The position numbers were made by a program, and so were the translations under genes. The notes under the pieces were generated by a model, which was not told the origin of the DNA, did no database searches, and saw only the letters and a list, made by a program, of their open reading frames with translations. Below, one piece after another: positions 1 to 9,497 of a DNA stretch of 64,000 bases. The stretch's first letter is position 1; each line of letters begins with the position of its first letter. This stretch comes from Molossus alvarezi (taxonomy: Eukaryota > Chordata > Mammalia > Chiroptera > Molossidae): assembly GCA_037176705.1 (NCBI GenBank), contig CM073898.1:42819488-42883487 (forward strand), given 5' to 3'.

Positions 1-345
1 TCAATGAATCATAGAAATGAGAGATAGTGGAGGCCCCCCTGGGTCATGTGCCCATCCCCCCAGCGCGGGGGATTTTCTTTGCAGCATTTTCTGTGAGTGC
101 TTCTTCAGTCTAATTAGAAATGACCAAGCAATGGGGTTCCCACCATTGTCTCTTGGGGAACTATTCTGCCGTCTAAGAGACCTAATTATTAGGAAATTGA
201 TCATTATATTCATACTAAATTCTTCTCCGCACAGTTGTATCACATCGCTTCTTAATTGTTCTCCTTTTGACCCTGCCTCCTCCTCCCCCAAACAATTTCT
301 CTTAAGCACTTCAATTACTTTTGCCCTCCGCTGATTCCCAGCCGG
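1..345. promoter_or_regulatory. Candidate conserved regulatory block, homeodomain-site rich
   Basis: Repeat-free sequence with several TAAT-core sites: TCTAATTAGA near 109-118 and a palindromic CCTAATTATTAGG at 180-192, followed by AATTGATCATTATATTCATA. This composition is typical of developmental enhancers. A 121-codon open frame crosses it on the minus strand, but its translation has no recognisable domain and it runs through AT-rich motif clusters, so I treat it as chance. Conservation cannot be tested here, so the regulatory reading is inference. Confidence 0.3.
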
Positions 346-1594
346 CCCACCAGGGAATGAAATCAAGAGGAAAGAGAGAAATGAGCAAAGAAGGAGGAAG
401 GAACAGAGGCCTAACAGCCCAGGAAGGTCACCGAGTCCACTAGAAGGCCCTTCATGTCACTCACGGGCTTTCTGCTACCTGCCAAAACCCAGAGCAGACA
501 GGACACTGAGCAGAGGCCCCCCCCATCACTGACCACTTAGTGGCCCTTCTCTTGGCCATCCCCAGGCCTGCCAGGTGCCCAGCACAACAAAAGGCCTGGC
601 CTGGCCTGTGGGACTTCCCAGGGCTCACCCCACTACCACTGCAGCATCAGTAGAGTCCCAGACAGGCTGAGGCAAGTCAGGCAGAGATGTACTGGGGGAG
701 GGGTCATGGAGAGGGGGTTCCATTACTGTCATCATCCCCTTTGGAATAAGAATGCAGGCCTGGAATCAACAAGTCCTACAGAATTAGTTTAGGCAGGAGA
801 GTAGGATAAATCAAGAGCGACTGAGCCAAGCTCCCAGTGATCCTTGCACATGACTGGCCAACCCCAGATGACTGAATCAGTATTGTGGTAACCGGCACCC
901 TTACCAATGATCCTCAGGAATATATGGGCATTATGGTACCAGTGGCCCACATTATATCCTCTCTAAGACTCTGGCTGGGGAAGGAAACTAAAGAGCAGCA
1001 TCTCCATACAGAGTTGTGAGGGTTTTGCCCTGAACAGGCCTGGCCAGTGGAGAGTAGAAATAGGAAACCCAGTCCACACTCCATTATCCTATCCAGAAGA
1101 AGGGGTACCATTTTGTAATTCATACAAAAGAACTCTATGTGCTGGCTGCCTTGGCCAAAAGGCTATCCATCTACATCCCCCAAACTTTGTTTCTTCTCCT
1201 CTTGGATAACATCAGATACTCATTCCAGCATCTGTGTACTCATAAGCATTTACCTACAGGTCTCTGAAACTTGAGCAAGCTCGCCGAGGACAGTGATCAT
1301 GCCCTAAACTTGCACTGTTATCCCTACAGCAATGTTATGGTGTATCCACATAGCAGATACACCAGAAATGTTTACTAATGAATTACAAGATTGTGAAGGC
1401 ATACGATTCAGTAGGGACATGTTTCCTATCTTATTCTTTCTTTCTTAATGCTTTTCTCATTTTATCTTCCCTTTTACATGCTTTACCTCGTCCTTGCCGT
1501 TCCCACAAGTTGCTTCTCCATGGTGCTTCAACAGACTTCTGATATGTTTCATCTCCATGTCCCCTGGTGGCCTTTCAGGCAGTTCCCAAACCCA
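346..1594. other. Unique sequence, no gene seen
   Basis: Mostly single-copy sequence of mixed GC content. Around 1265-1390 a faint L2-tail-like stretch (a cagcaatg...agcagatacaccagaaatgtttactaatgaat pattern) is possible but too diverged to call. Short open frames here have no recognisable product. Confidence 0.5.
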
Positions 1595-1715
1595 ACAGAA
1601 TCACAGAAATCGAGTGAACTTTGAGACCCCCAAGTCCAACTCTTTTATCTTACAAAGGAGAAATCCAGGCAAGAGAAGCAACTGCCTAAATTCACCCATT
1701 ATGTTAGTTTCAGAG
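1595..1715 (-). repeat. MIR-family SINE relic (MIR3-like)
   Basis: The plus strand reads 'cacagaaatcgagtgaac...gacccccaagtccaactc' and then 'acaaaggagaaatccaggcaag'. This is the reverse complement of the MIR3-type core found across placental genomes. It is diverged and truncated, so it is an ancient copy. Confidence 0.6.
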
Positions 1716-3414
1716 TAGGAAGAACTATTTCTTCTAGAAATGTATCTGAATATCTACCATATCTAAAGTTTCATAGTATATACAAGGGTTACTAACATGA
1801 CTAAGGCTTGTTAGTGCTATCTCCAACACAATAAGCACATGCTTTAATAGAAGACTGGGTCAAATTCTCATAAGGTAGGGGAAGGAAAGAGAGAGAGAGA
1901 CAAAGGAAGCCTCCTGAGAGATGTGACATTTGAGCCAGATCTTAAAGGATAAATGGGATTGACTGGAAAGAAGAAGTTGGAAACATGTTCAGAAAGCAGT
2001 GAGTAAGCAGTGTGGCTGGCATCCCAGAGAATACATGGATAAAAGGGAGGAGGTAGGAAAGGAGCCTGGAGAGGTGAATTGTGAACGACATTGAATTCCA
2101 CACTAAGGAATTTGGATCTGAGTTTTCATGCAGTCAATGAAGTGTCACCGAAAGTTTTGATCAGGAAGATGACAATGTCAAACCTGGTATTTTAGAAAGA
2201 GATAAGGGGAAGAGACTATCAGCAAGGCCAAGTGACCAATTAGGGCTTACTGGACTTGTTCAGTCAAGCAGTAACAGGGGATTAAACTAAGATATCAAAA
2301 GTAGGTAGAAAGAGGTTGATTTGAAGAAACAGTCTGACAGCCGACTCAAATGACTGGATATGAAGGGAATGAAAAAGAAAAATTCAAAACTGATTTTGAG
2401 ATTACTAATTTGATTATCTAGGTAAATAACTATGCCATAATGGAGAAGAGAAAATACAAAAAGAAAACAGGTTGAGAGGGCAAAACTAGTTTTGTTTTGG
2501 AAATATTGAGCGTGGAGAATTGGATCAGGAGTTCAATGGGGGGAGTCTCAGCTAGGAATAATGAATGGGTTTCTGAGAGAATATACAGGTGGTAGCTGAT
2601 GTCATAGGACTTAAGCAGACACTCAGGGGAAGAATGTGATATACAACGAGGAGAAGACCCAGTATAAAACTTAAGAACCAGCTGCATGTAAGGCTCAGAT
2701 AAGTGGGAGAGTCCAGACAGAAAAAGGACTGAGGAAGAGGCACAAAAATAATGAGTGGGGAACTGGAACACCTTAAGCACCAGGGAGAGCAGAGTCAAAG
2801 CGAAAGTGCGACAGATAAGTTCAATAAGGTGAAGACAGAGAAAAACCAGTGAACGTGGCCTTTGGGAGATCACCGGGAACTCTAACAGAGAACAGAGTAC
2901 AGTGTTGGAGCAGAAGTCAGATTTTTCTTTTTTAATTAGACTGTACTGCTTAGGAAGCAAATTGACGATAAGGACAAGTATAGACCATTCTTCTTAGACA
3001 TTGGATATTAGGACTAGCTCCAAAAGAAGGTAAGATTGAGAAAAGACTCTGTTTTTAATAGAGGAGAGATTCAGTAATATTCACAAGGAGTCAGTGTAAG
3101 AGAGGAAGAGACAGTTAATGGGCGAGGATTTCTAGAGGGTTTGTGAAGTGATGTGACCAAGGGCAAAGGTGAAGAGTGTGGAGCATTTCTAAGGCAAAGG
3201 GAATGAAAGAAAGTAGCTGAAGAATTAAGTATGTTTGGTGGGAGGATGGAAATCAGTTGAGGAAATTCAAATCTGGTGACCAGTATTTCTTCATTGAGAT
3301 AGGAAAAGTCATTTTCTATATGTGAATGAACAGGTAAACTGAGGACAGTGATAAAGGCTAGAATGGTTGCACTTAGTGGCACATGAATGAGGCAACTAGA
3401 GATGCGTCAGTGTC

Positions 3415-3575
3415 AGGGCTGGGACTACAGTAAGGTCAGTGAGACACCTGCCGCACAAAATTTAAGGAGGCTCTCATTCTCAGGGTCCAGTAAAATGCAG
3501 GGTCAGCTTCAGGTGTGAGTGGCTCCTTAAATTTTGCATTCTGGGCTCCTCACTTGCCCCACTGGCCATGAGATT
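3415..3575. repeat. Imperfect fold-back (inverted repeat) inserted in the L2 copy
   Basis: The left arm contains 'gcacaaaatttaaggaggct' near 3453-3472. The right arm contains 'ggctccttaaattttgca' near 3521-3538, which is its near-exact inverse complement. Weaker pairing extends outward (gtgagacacctgcc against gggctcctcac). It lies between two L2 blocks, so it is probably a nested insertion or inverted duplication of an old interspersed repeat. I cannot name the family. Confidence 0.55.
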
Positions 3576-3675
3576 ACTAAACAGCTTCATCATCTAGGTT
3601 GGAAATCATGAATTTTTAATGAGGTAGATCATCCTGGTTAGGAAAGTTTTTTTCCATAAAGCCCAGAACATCAAC

Positions 3676-3805
3676 AACAAAATGGAGAGAGAACAGAGAA
3701 GGGAGGGAGAAGAGAAGAGAGAAGGAGAAAGGGAAATGAAGAGAGGGAGATAGGGAGAGTGGGGAGGAGGAAGAGGGGGAAGGGAGCGTGAGAAGGAGAG
3801 AGACA
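3676..3805. repeat. Purine-rich (GGGA/GAGA) low-complexity tract
   Basis: Imperfect GAGA, GGGA and GGAGG runs of about 130 nt inside the L2 copy. The minus-strand open frame across it (Ser/Leu/Pro-rich) is an artefact of the simple sequence. Confidence 0.8.
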
Positions 3806-4260
3806 TTATTACCAGAGATTGGAAAGACAGATAAAACAAGAAGAAGTCAAAGGAATGAGAGAATCGAATGTGACTGTGAGAGTATAGCTGAAGTGGTTGC
3901 ACAACCAAGGTAGGAATAGGAATGGAGTTAGGAGGGAGTGATATACTGCAAACATAAGGAAAGGTCAAAAGACCAAGAGTCCCAATGAGACCAAAGAACA
4001 TATTTCAAGGGCATGAAAGACTGGGGACTCATAGGGGGATCAGAGGTTGTGGTCAGAAAGGAGAATTTCAGAGTTCAGGATTTCAAAAATGGAGCAACTC
4101 CAGTTGATGACAAGGTCTAGTAGTTGCTATGGGAGCAGCTGTTAAAGTGAAGTTGAGATGGAGGTTGTTGGAGAAAGAGGTGTCAGGACCTGTGAGGCTG
4201 AAGCAATGGACTGGGTCCTCCATGAGAACCTGGCTGCAATCGTTGGAGGGGGAAAAAAAT

Positions 4261-4657
4261 CACTCTACTGTCCAAACTCACAGTTTTAGCATAACCAAAG
4301 GGCATAAAAACAATTCTTCACATCCACCCATCTGTCTTTGTTTCCCAAGTCAACGTAGTTTTATTAGCATAAAGTACAGTGGACTTCTGCTCTCACATTA
4401 GTTTGTGGTCTGCTAGAGCAACTCGTCCATATTAAGCTCTTACCATATATCATTATATATATCTTGGAATGATGTATGACTCAAAGTTTACCTTAATCCA
4501 TGCAGTAAGATCACTATAATTAAGTGTGATTGTAGTATCATCAAGAACAAAGCTTCTTCTATCTTCCACAGATAAAAACTTTCTCTTGATACTGCAATAA
4601 AGCTTATATGTGGAAGAAGATTACTATTTCTTATATTTTCTGCTCTAGTGTATGAAA
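4261..4657. other. AT-rich unique sequence
   Basis: No repeat or gene recognised. The stretch near 4440-4470 is AT-rich (catatatcattatatatatc). Confidence 0.5.
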
Positions 4658-4876
4658 AATTTTTAAATATGTTTATTAATTTTTTGAGACAGAGGAAGGG
4701 GGAGGTAACAAGAGAAACATTGATGTGAGAGCAGAACATCAACTAGCTGCCTCCTGCATGGCCCCCACCAGGGATCAAGCCTGCAACCTGGGCATGTGCC
4801 CTAACTGGGAATCAAACCAGCAAACTTTTGGTGCATGAGACGATGCCCAACCAACTGAGCCACACCAGCCAGGGCT
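4658..4876 (-). repeat. VES SINE (bat tRNA-derived SINE)
   Basis: In plus-strand order it shows an A/T-rich tail region, 'cctcctgcatggcccccacc', 'ctgggcatgtgccctaac', 'gggaatcaaaccag' (B box complement) and 'caactgagccacaccagcc' (A box complement). This is a near full-length minus-strand VES copy. Divergence from the other copies suggests intermediate age. Confidence 0.9.
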
Positions 4877-5005
4877 GAACGGGTTTTTCTTTTCTTTCCT
4901 TGGCCCTATTTCCCACTAACTCACAGTGAACTACTTAATAAATAAAGAAAACAATCTGATCTAGCAGCACTTATCTTTAAAAAGATAATAGGTAAATTCT
5001 AGCCA

Positions 5006-5062
5006 TTTTTTTTTTTTATTGTTGACTCTATTATAGATGTCCCCATTTTCCCCCCATTTTTA
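5006..5062 (-). repeat. Very short bat L1 3' end with poly(A)
   Basis: A T-run followed by 'attgttgactctattatag' and 'atgtccccattttcccccc' is the reverse complement of the bat L1 3' terminus plus its A tail. It is the same sequence type as 30662-30987, but 5'-truncated to about 50 nt. Confidence 0.7.
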
Positions 5063-5280
5063 TTGGAACAAAAACACAGTCCATCATTTAAAGGCATAAG
5101 AGCCAATGGACACTTTTACAGGACTTCATCCACTAAAGAGTCTGTACCAGTGCTGGTCCTATTCATTTTGGCCACTCTGTTCCAGGCAAACATTTAAGTT
5201 CATCTCCAAATCCATTTATATAGACTTTCCAGGGCTCTTTGCATAAAAGCACACCAAGAGTTAAAAAATACCACCAAACA

Positions 5281-5508
5281 GCCCAACCTGTGTGACTCAG
5301 TGGTTGAGCACTGACCCAGGCACCAAAAGGTCGCCAATTTGATTCCCGGTCAGGGCACATGCCCAGGTTGTGGGCCCGATCCCCAGTAGGAGGGCATACA
5401 GGAGGCAGCTAATTGATGTTCTCTCTCATCAATGTTTCTATCTCTCTCTCCCTCTCCCTTCCTCTCTTTAATATCAATAAAGAAAAAAAAAATTAAGATA
5501 AAAAAAAG
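5281..5508 (+). repeat. VES SINE with 12-bp target site duplication
   Basis: Plus-strand VES copy. The head has 'tgtgactcagtggttgag', the B box region has 'aatttgattcccggtcaggg', and then come the CT-rich middle and 'atatcaataaagaaaaaaaa'. It is flanked by a perfect 12-bp direct repeat, taccaccaaaca, at 5269-5280 and 5509-5520, the mark of L1-driven retroposition. Confidence 0.95.
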
Positions 5509-5838
5509 TACCACCAAACAACAATGGATAGCCCACATATGCACCTCCACCATGAGCATAAAGGTTACCATTCATCCCAATCTCTACTATTGAAGTATTC
5601 AGAACTTGTTTAATAACTATGATTTTACTGGTATGAGCTCAATTGGCTCTCTCTCCCTTCATGTAGAAAACATTAAGAATGTTTCTACTAAATGTCAACA
5701 TTTTGGAGGACCTGGATTAAGGGAGATTATCTTTGTAATATTGGGGAAATCCGTCACAAGTTTAAGAAGGATGATAGACTTCTACAAATGGCATTCAGTA
5801 AGTCCTTTGAAACCCCATCTCTGAGCTAGTTTCTTTCT

Positions 5839-5860
5839 ACTCTCTCTCTCTCTCTCTCAA
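5839..5860. repeat. (CT)n microsatellite
   Basis: A short uninterrupted CT dinucleotide run just before the L2 tail fragment. Confidence 0.9.
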
Positions 5861-5879
5861 AAAGACATACAAGAATCTC

Positions 5880-5975
5880 TCCTTTGCCCCAAACAGGCCA
5901 CTCCTGTCCTTCAAGTACCAAGTCAAGTGCCACTTCCTCCAGGAAGTCTTCTCCAGTATTTTAAGCCTCAATACT
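5880..5975 (+). repeat. L2 3'-end fragment
   Basis: 'cttcaagtaccaagtcaagt', 'gccacttcctccaggaagtc' and 'ttctccag' match the classic L2 3' UTR pattern (cttcaag...ctcaagtgccacctcctccaggaagccttcc). Confidence 0.7.
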
Positions 5976-6575
5976 TGTCCTTTCTGAAAGAAAAGAGAGT
6001 TTGCCTGGTTTAGGGTCCCATGTCTGAAGTGAGCAACATTTACTCAGACTGTCAACATATCCATGTCAATAAATTAACATTTCCCAATTCCAGCATAGAC
6101 TAACTGGGTGTGAATAACAAGTAAAAAGAATGAAAAAAGAAAATAAACGTGTTTTATAATTGTGTGAATTATGAGAATGTATACTTCCTTTGGATTTTAA
6201 GCAAAATAGTACTCACTCTAACACTTGATTATGTACTGTTTTTCATGACGTTGACCTATATTAACCTTGAGGGAAAAAACATGATATACTTCTTTTATGT
6301 CCAAGAGGACAAACGTGTGTACATAAAAGGTATATTTTATAAAGGAGAAAGTCACACCCAGTACCTAGATGCTAAAAACCCCAGGTTTCTAACACCATTC
6401 TCCAGTGAAGGAAGCCAGGGCTCCTTGAAGAAGCAGCTGAGTCTAGGGCCAGGCCAGAGAACACACAGTATGAGCCTGAAGCATTGTGCAGTGACAAAAC
6501 AAGACGATGGGACATGTGCAAGGGACACGGAAGCCAGTGTGAAAGAACTCCTAATGGCCGAGAAACAAAATAAAT
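5976..6575. other. Unassigned sequence, possibly upstream L1 relic
   Basis: AT-rich sequence leading into the L1M 3' UTR. A 142-codon plus frame (6149-6577) and two minus frames cross it, with no recognisable domain. They are probably chance. Confidence 0.4.
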
Positions 6576-6579
6576 AGCG

Positions 6580-7455
6580 GTGTGGATTATAATCCAAAAT
6601 TTAAAATATATGTGCATGTTTTGTGTCCATTGTAGCTCAACAAACTGGAAAAATAAAATATGTATCCACCAGTCCACACTTATATAAGTAAATGATTAAG
6701 TAAGTACACAAGGAGAAGAGATAAACCACCCTTACAGAAGCCTTCTAGGTAATTTAAGTGGATCCTCCCCAACCAGGAAGTGGAGCTGAACCCCTCTCCC
6801 CCTTCCCCACTTTGAGTTGGGCTGCACTTAGGAACTTGATTCCAAAGAATACAGTGCGGAAAGGGAGTGGGGGCACTCTCAGTGGAGAAATCTGGCAAAC
6901 ACTACCTTGGCCAGGTGATCAAGGTTAACATTATCAGTTGATAACGTGTACCACACCACTGATATGATGGGATGAAAATATCACTTCACCTTTGTGGTCT
7001 TCCTGCCCCAAACCATAACCCTAGTCTAACCATGGGAAAAACATCAGACAAACTCAGATAGGGACATCCTACAAAACACCTCACAAGGGCTCCTCAAAAC
7101 GGTCAGGATCGTCATAAACAAGAAAAACTGTCAAAGTCATCAGAAAAAGAAAAATCTGAGAAACTGTCACAGATCAGAAAAGGCTAAGGAGACAAGACAA
7201 CTAAGTGGTATACTGGATGAGAGCCTGAAACAGAGAAATGGTATTATAAGACTAGTTACATCTCAATAAACTATAGACGTTAGTTAACAGTCATGTATCG
7301 ATGCTGGTTCCTTAGCTATGACAAATGCACCACAAAGGGGAAAACGTTATTCAGAGGGGAAAACGGAAGAAGGACACACATGGACACTCCACACTGTCTT
7401 TTAACTTTTTTATAAATCCAAAACTATTCTAAAATAAAAAGTTTATTTTAAAATG
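6580..7455 (+). repeat. Ancient L1M 3' UTR, fairly complete
   Basis: The segments appear in the known order of old mammalian L1M tails: 'acacaaggagaagagataaa'; 'cagtggagaaatctggcaaa'; 'ccttggccaggtgatcaagg'; 'tgtggtcttcctgcccc'; 'acatcagacaaactcagat'; 'actgtcacagatcag'; and a terminal 'ttctaaaataaaaagtttat'. The orientation is plus. It is inert but unusually easy to read for its age. The subfamily (L1MC/L1ME-like) is not certain. Confidence 0.8.
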
Positions 7456-7479
7456 GACAGAATGGGAAGAGAACTGGGA

Positions 7480-7650
7480 TAGAATTCTATAACTAGAAGA
7501 AATTTTAGAGGCCACCTAGCCCAAACACTCTGTTGCATGCAGATACTGAAGCCCAGAATAGTTCAAGGTCACACAGCTAGAAGAACCAGAACGGAAGGCA
7601 GGGTCTCTCCAATCTCAGTGCAAGATGCTCCTCACTACACCATGCTAAGA
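7480..7650 (-). repeat. MIR-family SINE (MIR3-like)
   Basis: 'ggccacctagcccaaac', 'gatactgaagcccagaatag', 'caaggtcacacagctagaag' and 'ctcactacaccatgc' are the inverse of a MIR3-type element. Confidence 0.8.
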
Positions 7651-9450
7651 AAGGGTAAGTGAGGACCCTCCAAACAGGAGATGAATGTAAACTTTGGGAG
7701 GCAATGCTCCCCTTTGAATGGAACGGGAAGTCTTTCAAGAAGAAATGAAGAAGGGCCAATCCTCTATACTGCCTGGGGTGGTGGAGAATCATTGCAGACA
7801 GAGGCAAGGTCCTCCAAAATGGCTCCTTGGGAAGAAGCAGTCTGCATTTGTCATTAGCTTCAGAGGCTGAGGACTTCTTGTTTTGCTTGTTGTGCCTGCT
7901 TTCCTCTGGTGGGAAAAACAAATAGAACCATGGTTCAAATATTAGTTGGGAGCTAGCAAAAATGAATAGCAATGAGACTATTTCTAGCAAAATAGCTTCA
8001 TTACCATGCCAAATGCTAATCTCTCTCTCTGTCTCTCCTCTTCTCTCTCTCACTCACATACATACACACACACATGCACACACACACGAGGAAGGTGCTG
8101 AAGGCAGCATCCTTACACCTTTGGGGAGGAAAAAATCCATAGTTTAAATATTTTAAAGACCACCTCATTCACACATACCCTTTTGTGATTGAGCCAAATT
8201 GGGATACACATTTTCTCCAATACAATCTTGAAAGAATCTAAGGAGATAATAAAATAGCACTAGTCTTGCCCCCCCCCTTTTTTTAAATGTTTGGTTTTAT
8301 TAAAAACAAACAAACAAAAAGACCACATGCACTTGAGAATGCTATAAAAATGTGCCCTAATTCTCGTAGGGGAAATATTCTTAAAGATTCAGATAGCTAA
8401 TGTGTCTTGGCTGTGGACCAGACTTCAGGGATTGGGTAAAACGAATAAAAAGTTCCTTGACTTTTTCAGACACAAGAAAGTAGAGACTGTTCATTTTACG
8501 TGGTGGGAGGAGTCTGTCAGCAGAACTCTGCTGCCTAGGAAACACCAGAATCCTAAATGGAATCAGAATCTGGTCCTTCATCTCCAACCACGGAGGGTTG
8601 ATCTTGAGTATCTCCACCTCAGGAACTCACATTTGACCAGGCTCAGTTTTTTGACAGGCGCTGGTTTCTGTTCACTTAGGCAATCACTTTTCATTCCTCC
8701 CTTTTGCCCACTCATTGTAACCTACAATCAAAGAAGTGCAGAAGGCAATAACCATGCAAATGGAAAAAAAAAAAAAAAAAAAATCACAGAAAACAAACAC
8801 CAATGCAAAGAAGCCCTCCAGTGAGCATTGTCATTTTCGCAGGACATTGTCTCTTACGTGAAAGGGACAGACGGACTGAACTCTGGATTGGTAAGTCATG
8901 AGTCACTCTTCTCCTGTTACCACCTGCCCCTGTCCCAGGTGGAAGAGTTCCAGAAGTTTCTCACCTGGCGCCCAAGTCAGAGCAGTCCGTCTGCTTTGTT
9001 AATCCGGGAACAGCTGCCTTAGTGATCACTTTGCACCAGGTAATAAACTTTTCCCTTGCACACCTTGAGGGTCTGACTATTCACTTTTAAGTGAGAAACT
9101 TTGGGCACATCACTCTTAAACTGGACTTGCCAAGGCGGGCGGACTGGGGGCGCCTCCTCGAACTGCTGCCACAGACAGAGCCATTTACCGCTGAGCAGTG
9201 AGCACTGTCCGCCAGGGAGGACTCGAGATGCCTCTGCTATGCGCAGCGCCTGGTGCCTCCAGCCTGGCTCCCACTGCTATTCCACCACTTCCCAAGGAGG
9301 CTTACCAAACAGCCTTATGGATCCTCCCTGGGCCGAGTAAAAGAGGCAATTTCAAATAAATTAGGAAAAATTCAAGATGGGAGAAAAAAGAATGGAAATC
9401 TTCTTGTAGAAATTTGAGTCACTTCCCCTGAGCAAGATATTATCATCTTG

Positions 9451-9452
<2 letters not shown>
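7651..9452. other. Unique sequence, no gene seen
   Basis: Single-copy sequence with two simple-sequence spots: CT/CA-rich DNA near 8021-8090 and an A18 run near 8766-8783. Frames of 158 codons (7577-8053, minus) and 140 codons (8402-8824, plus) run through these low-complexity spots and carry no recognisable domain. Confidence 0.5.

Positions 9453-9494
<42 letters not shown>
9453..9494. repeat. (AC)21 microsatellite
   Basis: Uninterrupted AC dinucleotide array of 42 nt. Likely polymorphic. Confidence 0.97.

Positions 9495-9497
<3 letters not shown>

Larger units (their letters stand above)
1863..4260 (-). repeat. Degenerate L2 (LINE2, CR1-like) with reverse transcriptase remnants
   Basis: Read on the minus strand, 4260 down to 1863 follows an L2 ORF2 and 3' end. 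The frame at 2960-2430 keeps pieces of the L2 reverse transcriptase: 'KSYDISYHLY' near 2606-2577, just before the place where the catalytic YADD box should be, then 'LNISKTKLVLPSQP' further on. The two aspartates are gone (the frame continues ILSE), so the copy is dead. The 3' end at 2101-1863 has the L2 pattern: a ccagccacactgcttactc segment, then 'gatctggctcaaatgtcac'. Upstream parts (3382-3071) are proline/serine-rich L2-like coding remnants. The copy is interrupted by a fold-back block near 3415-3575 and a GGGA-rich tract near 3680-3800. Assignment to L2 is firm; exact boundaries are approximate. Confidence 0.75.

Noticed and set aside
2430..2960. 176-codon minus frame as a gene
   Set aside because: It is a remnant of the L2 reverse transcriptase with the catalytic box lost.
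3606..4001. Ser/Leu/Pro-rich minus frame as a secreted or membrane protein
   Set aside because: Produced by the GGGA/GAGA low-complexity tract within L2.
5281..5508. tRNA gene (A and B boxes visible)
   Set aside because: The boxes belong to a VES SINE; no cloverleaf with anticodon arm and acceptor stem is intact.
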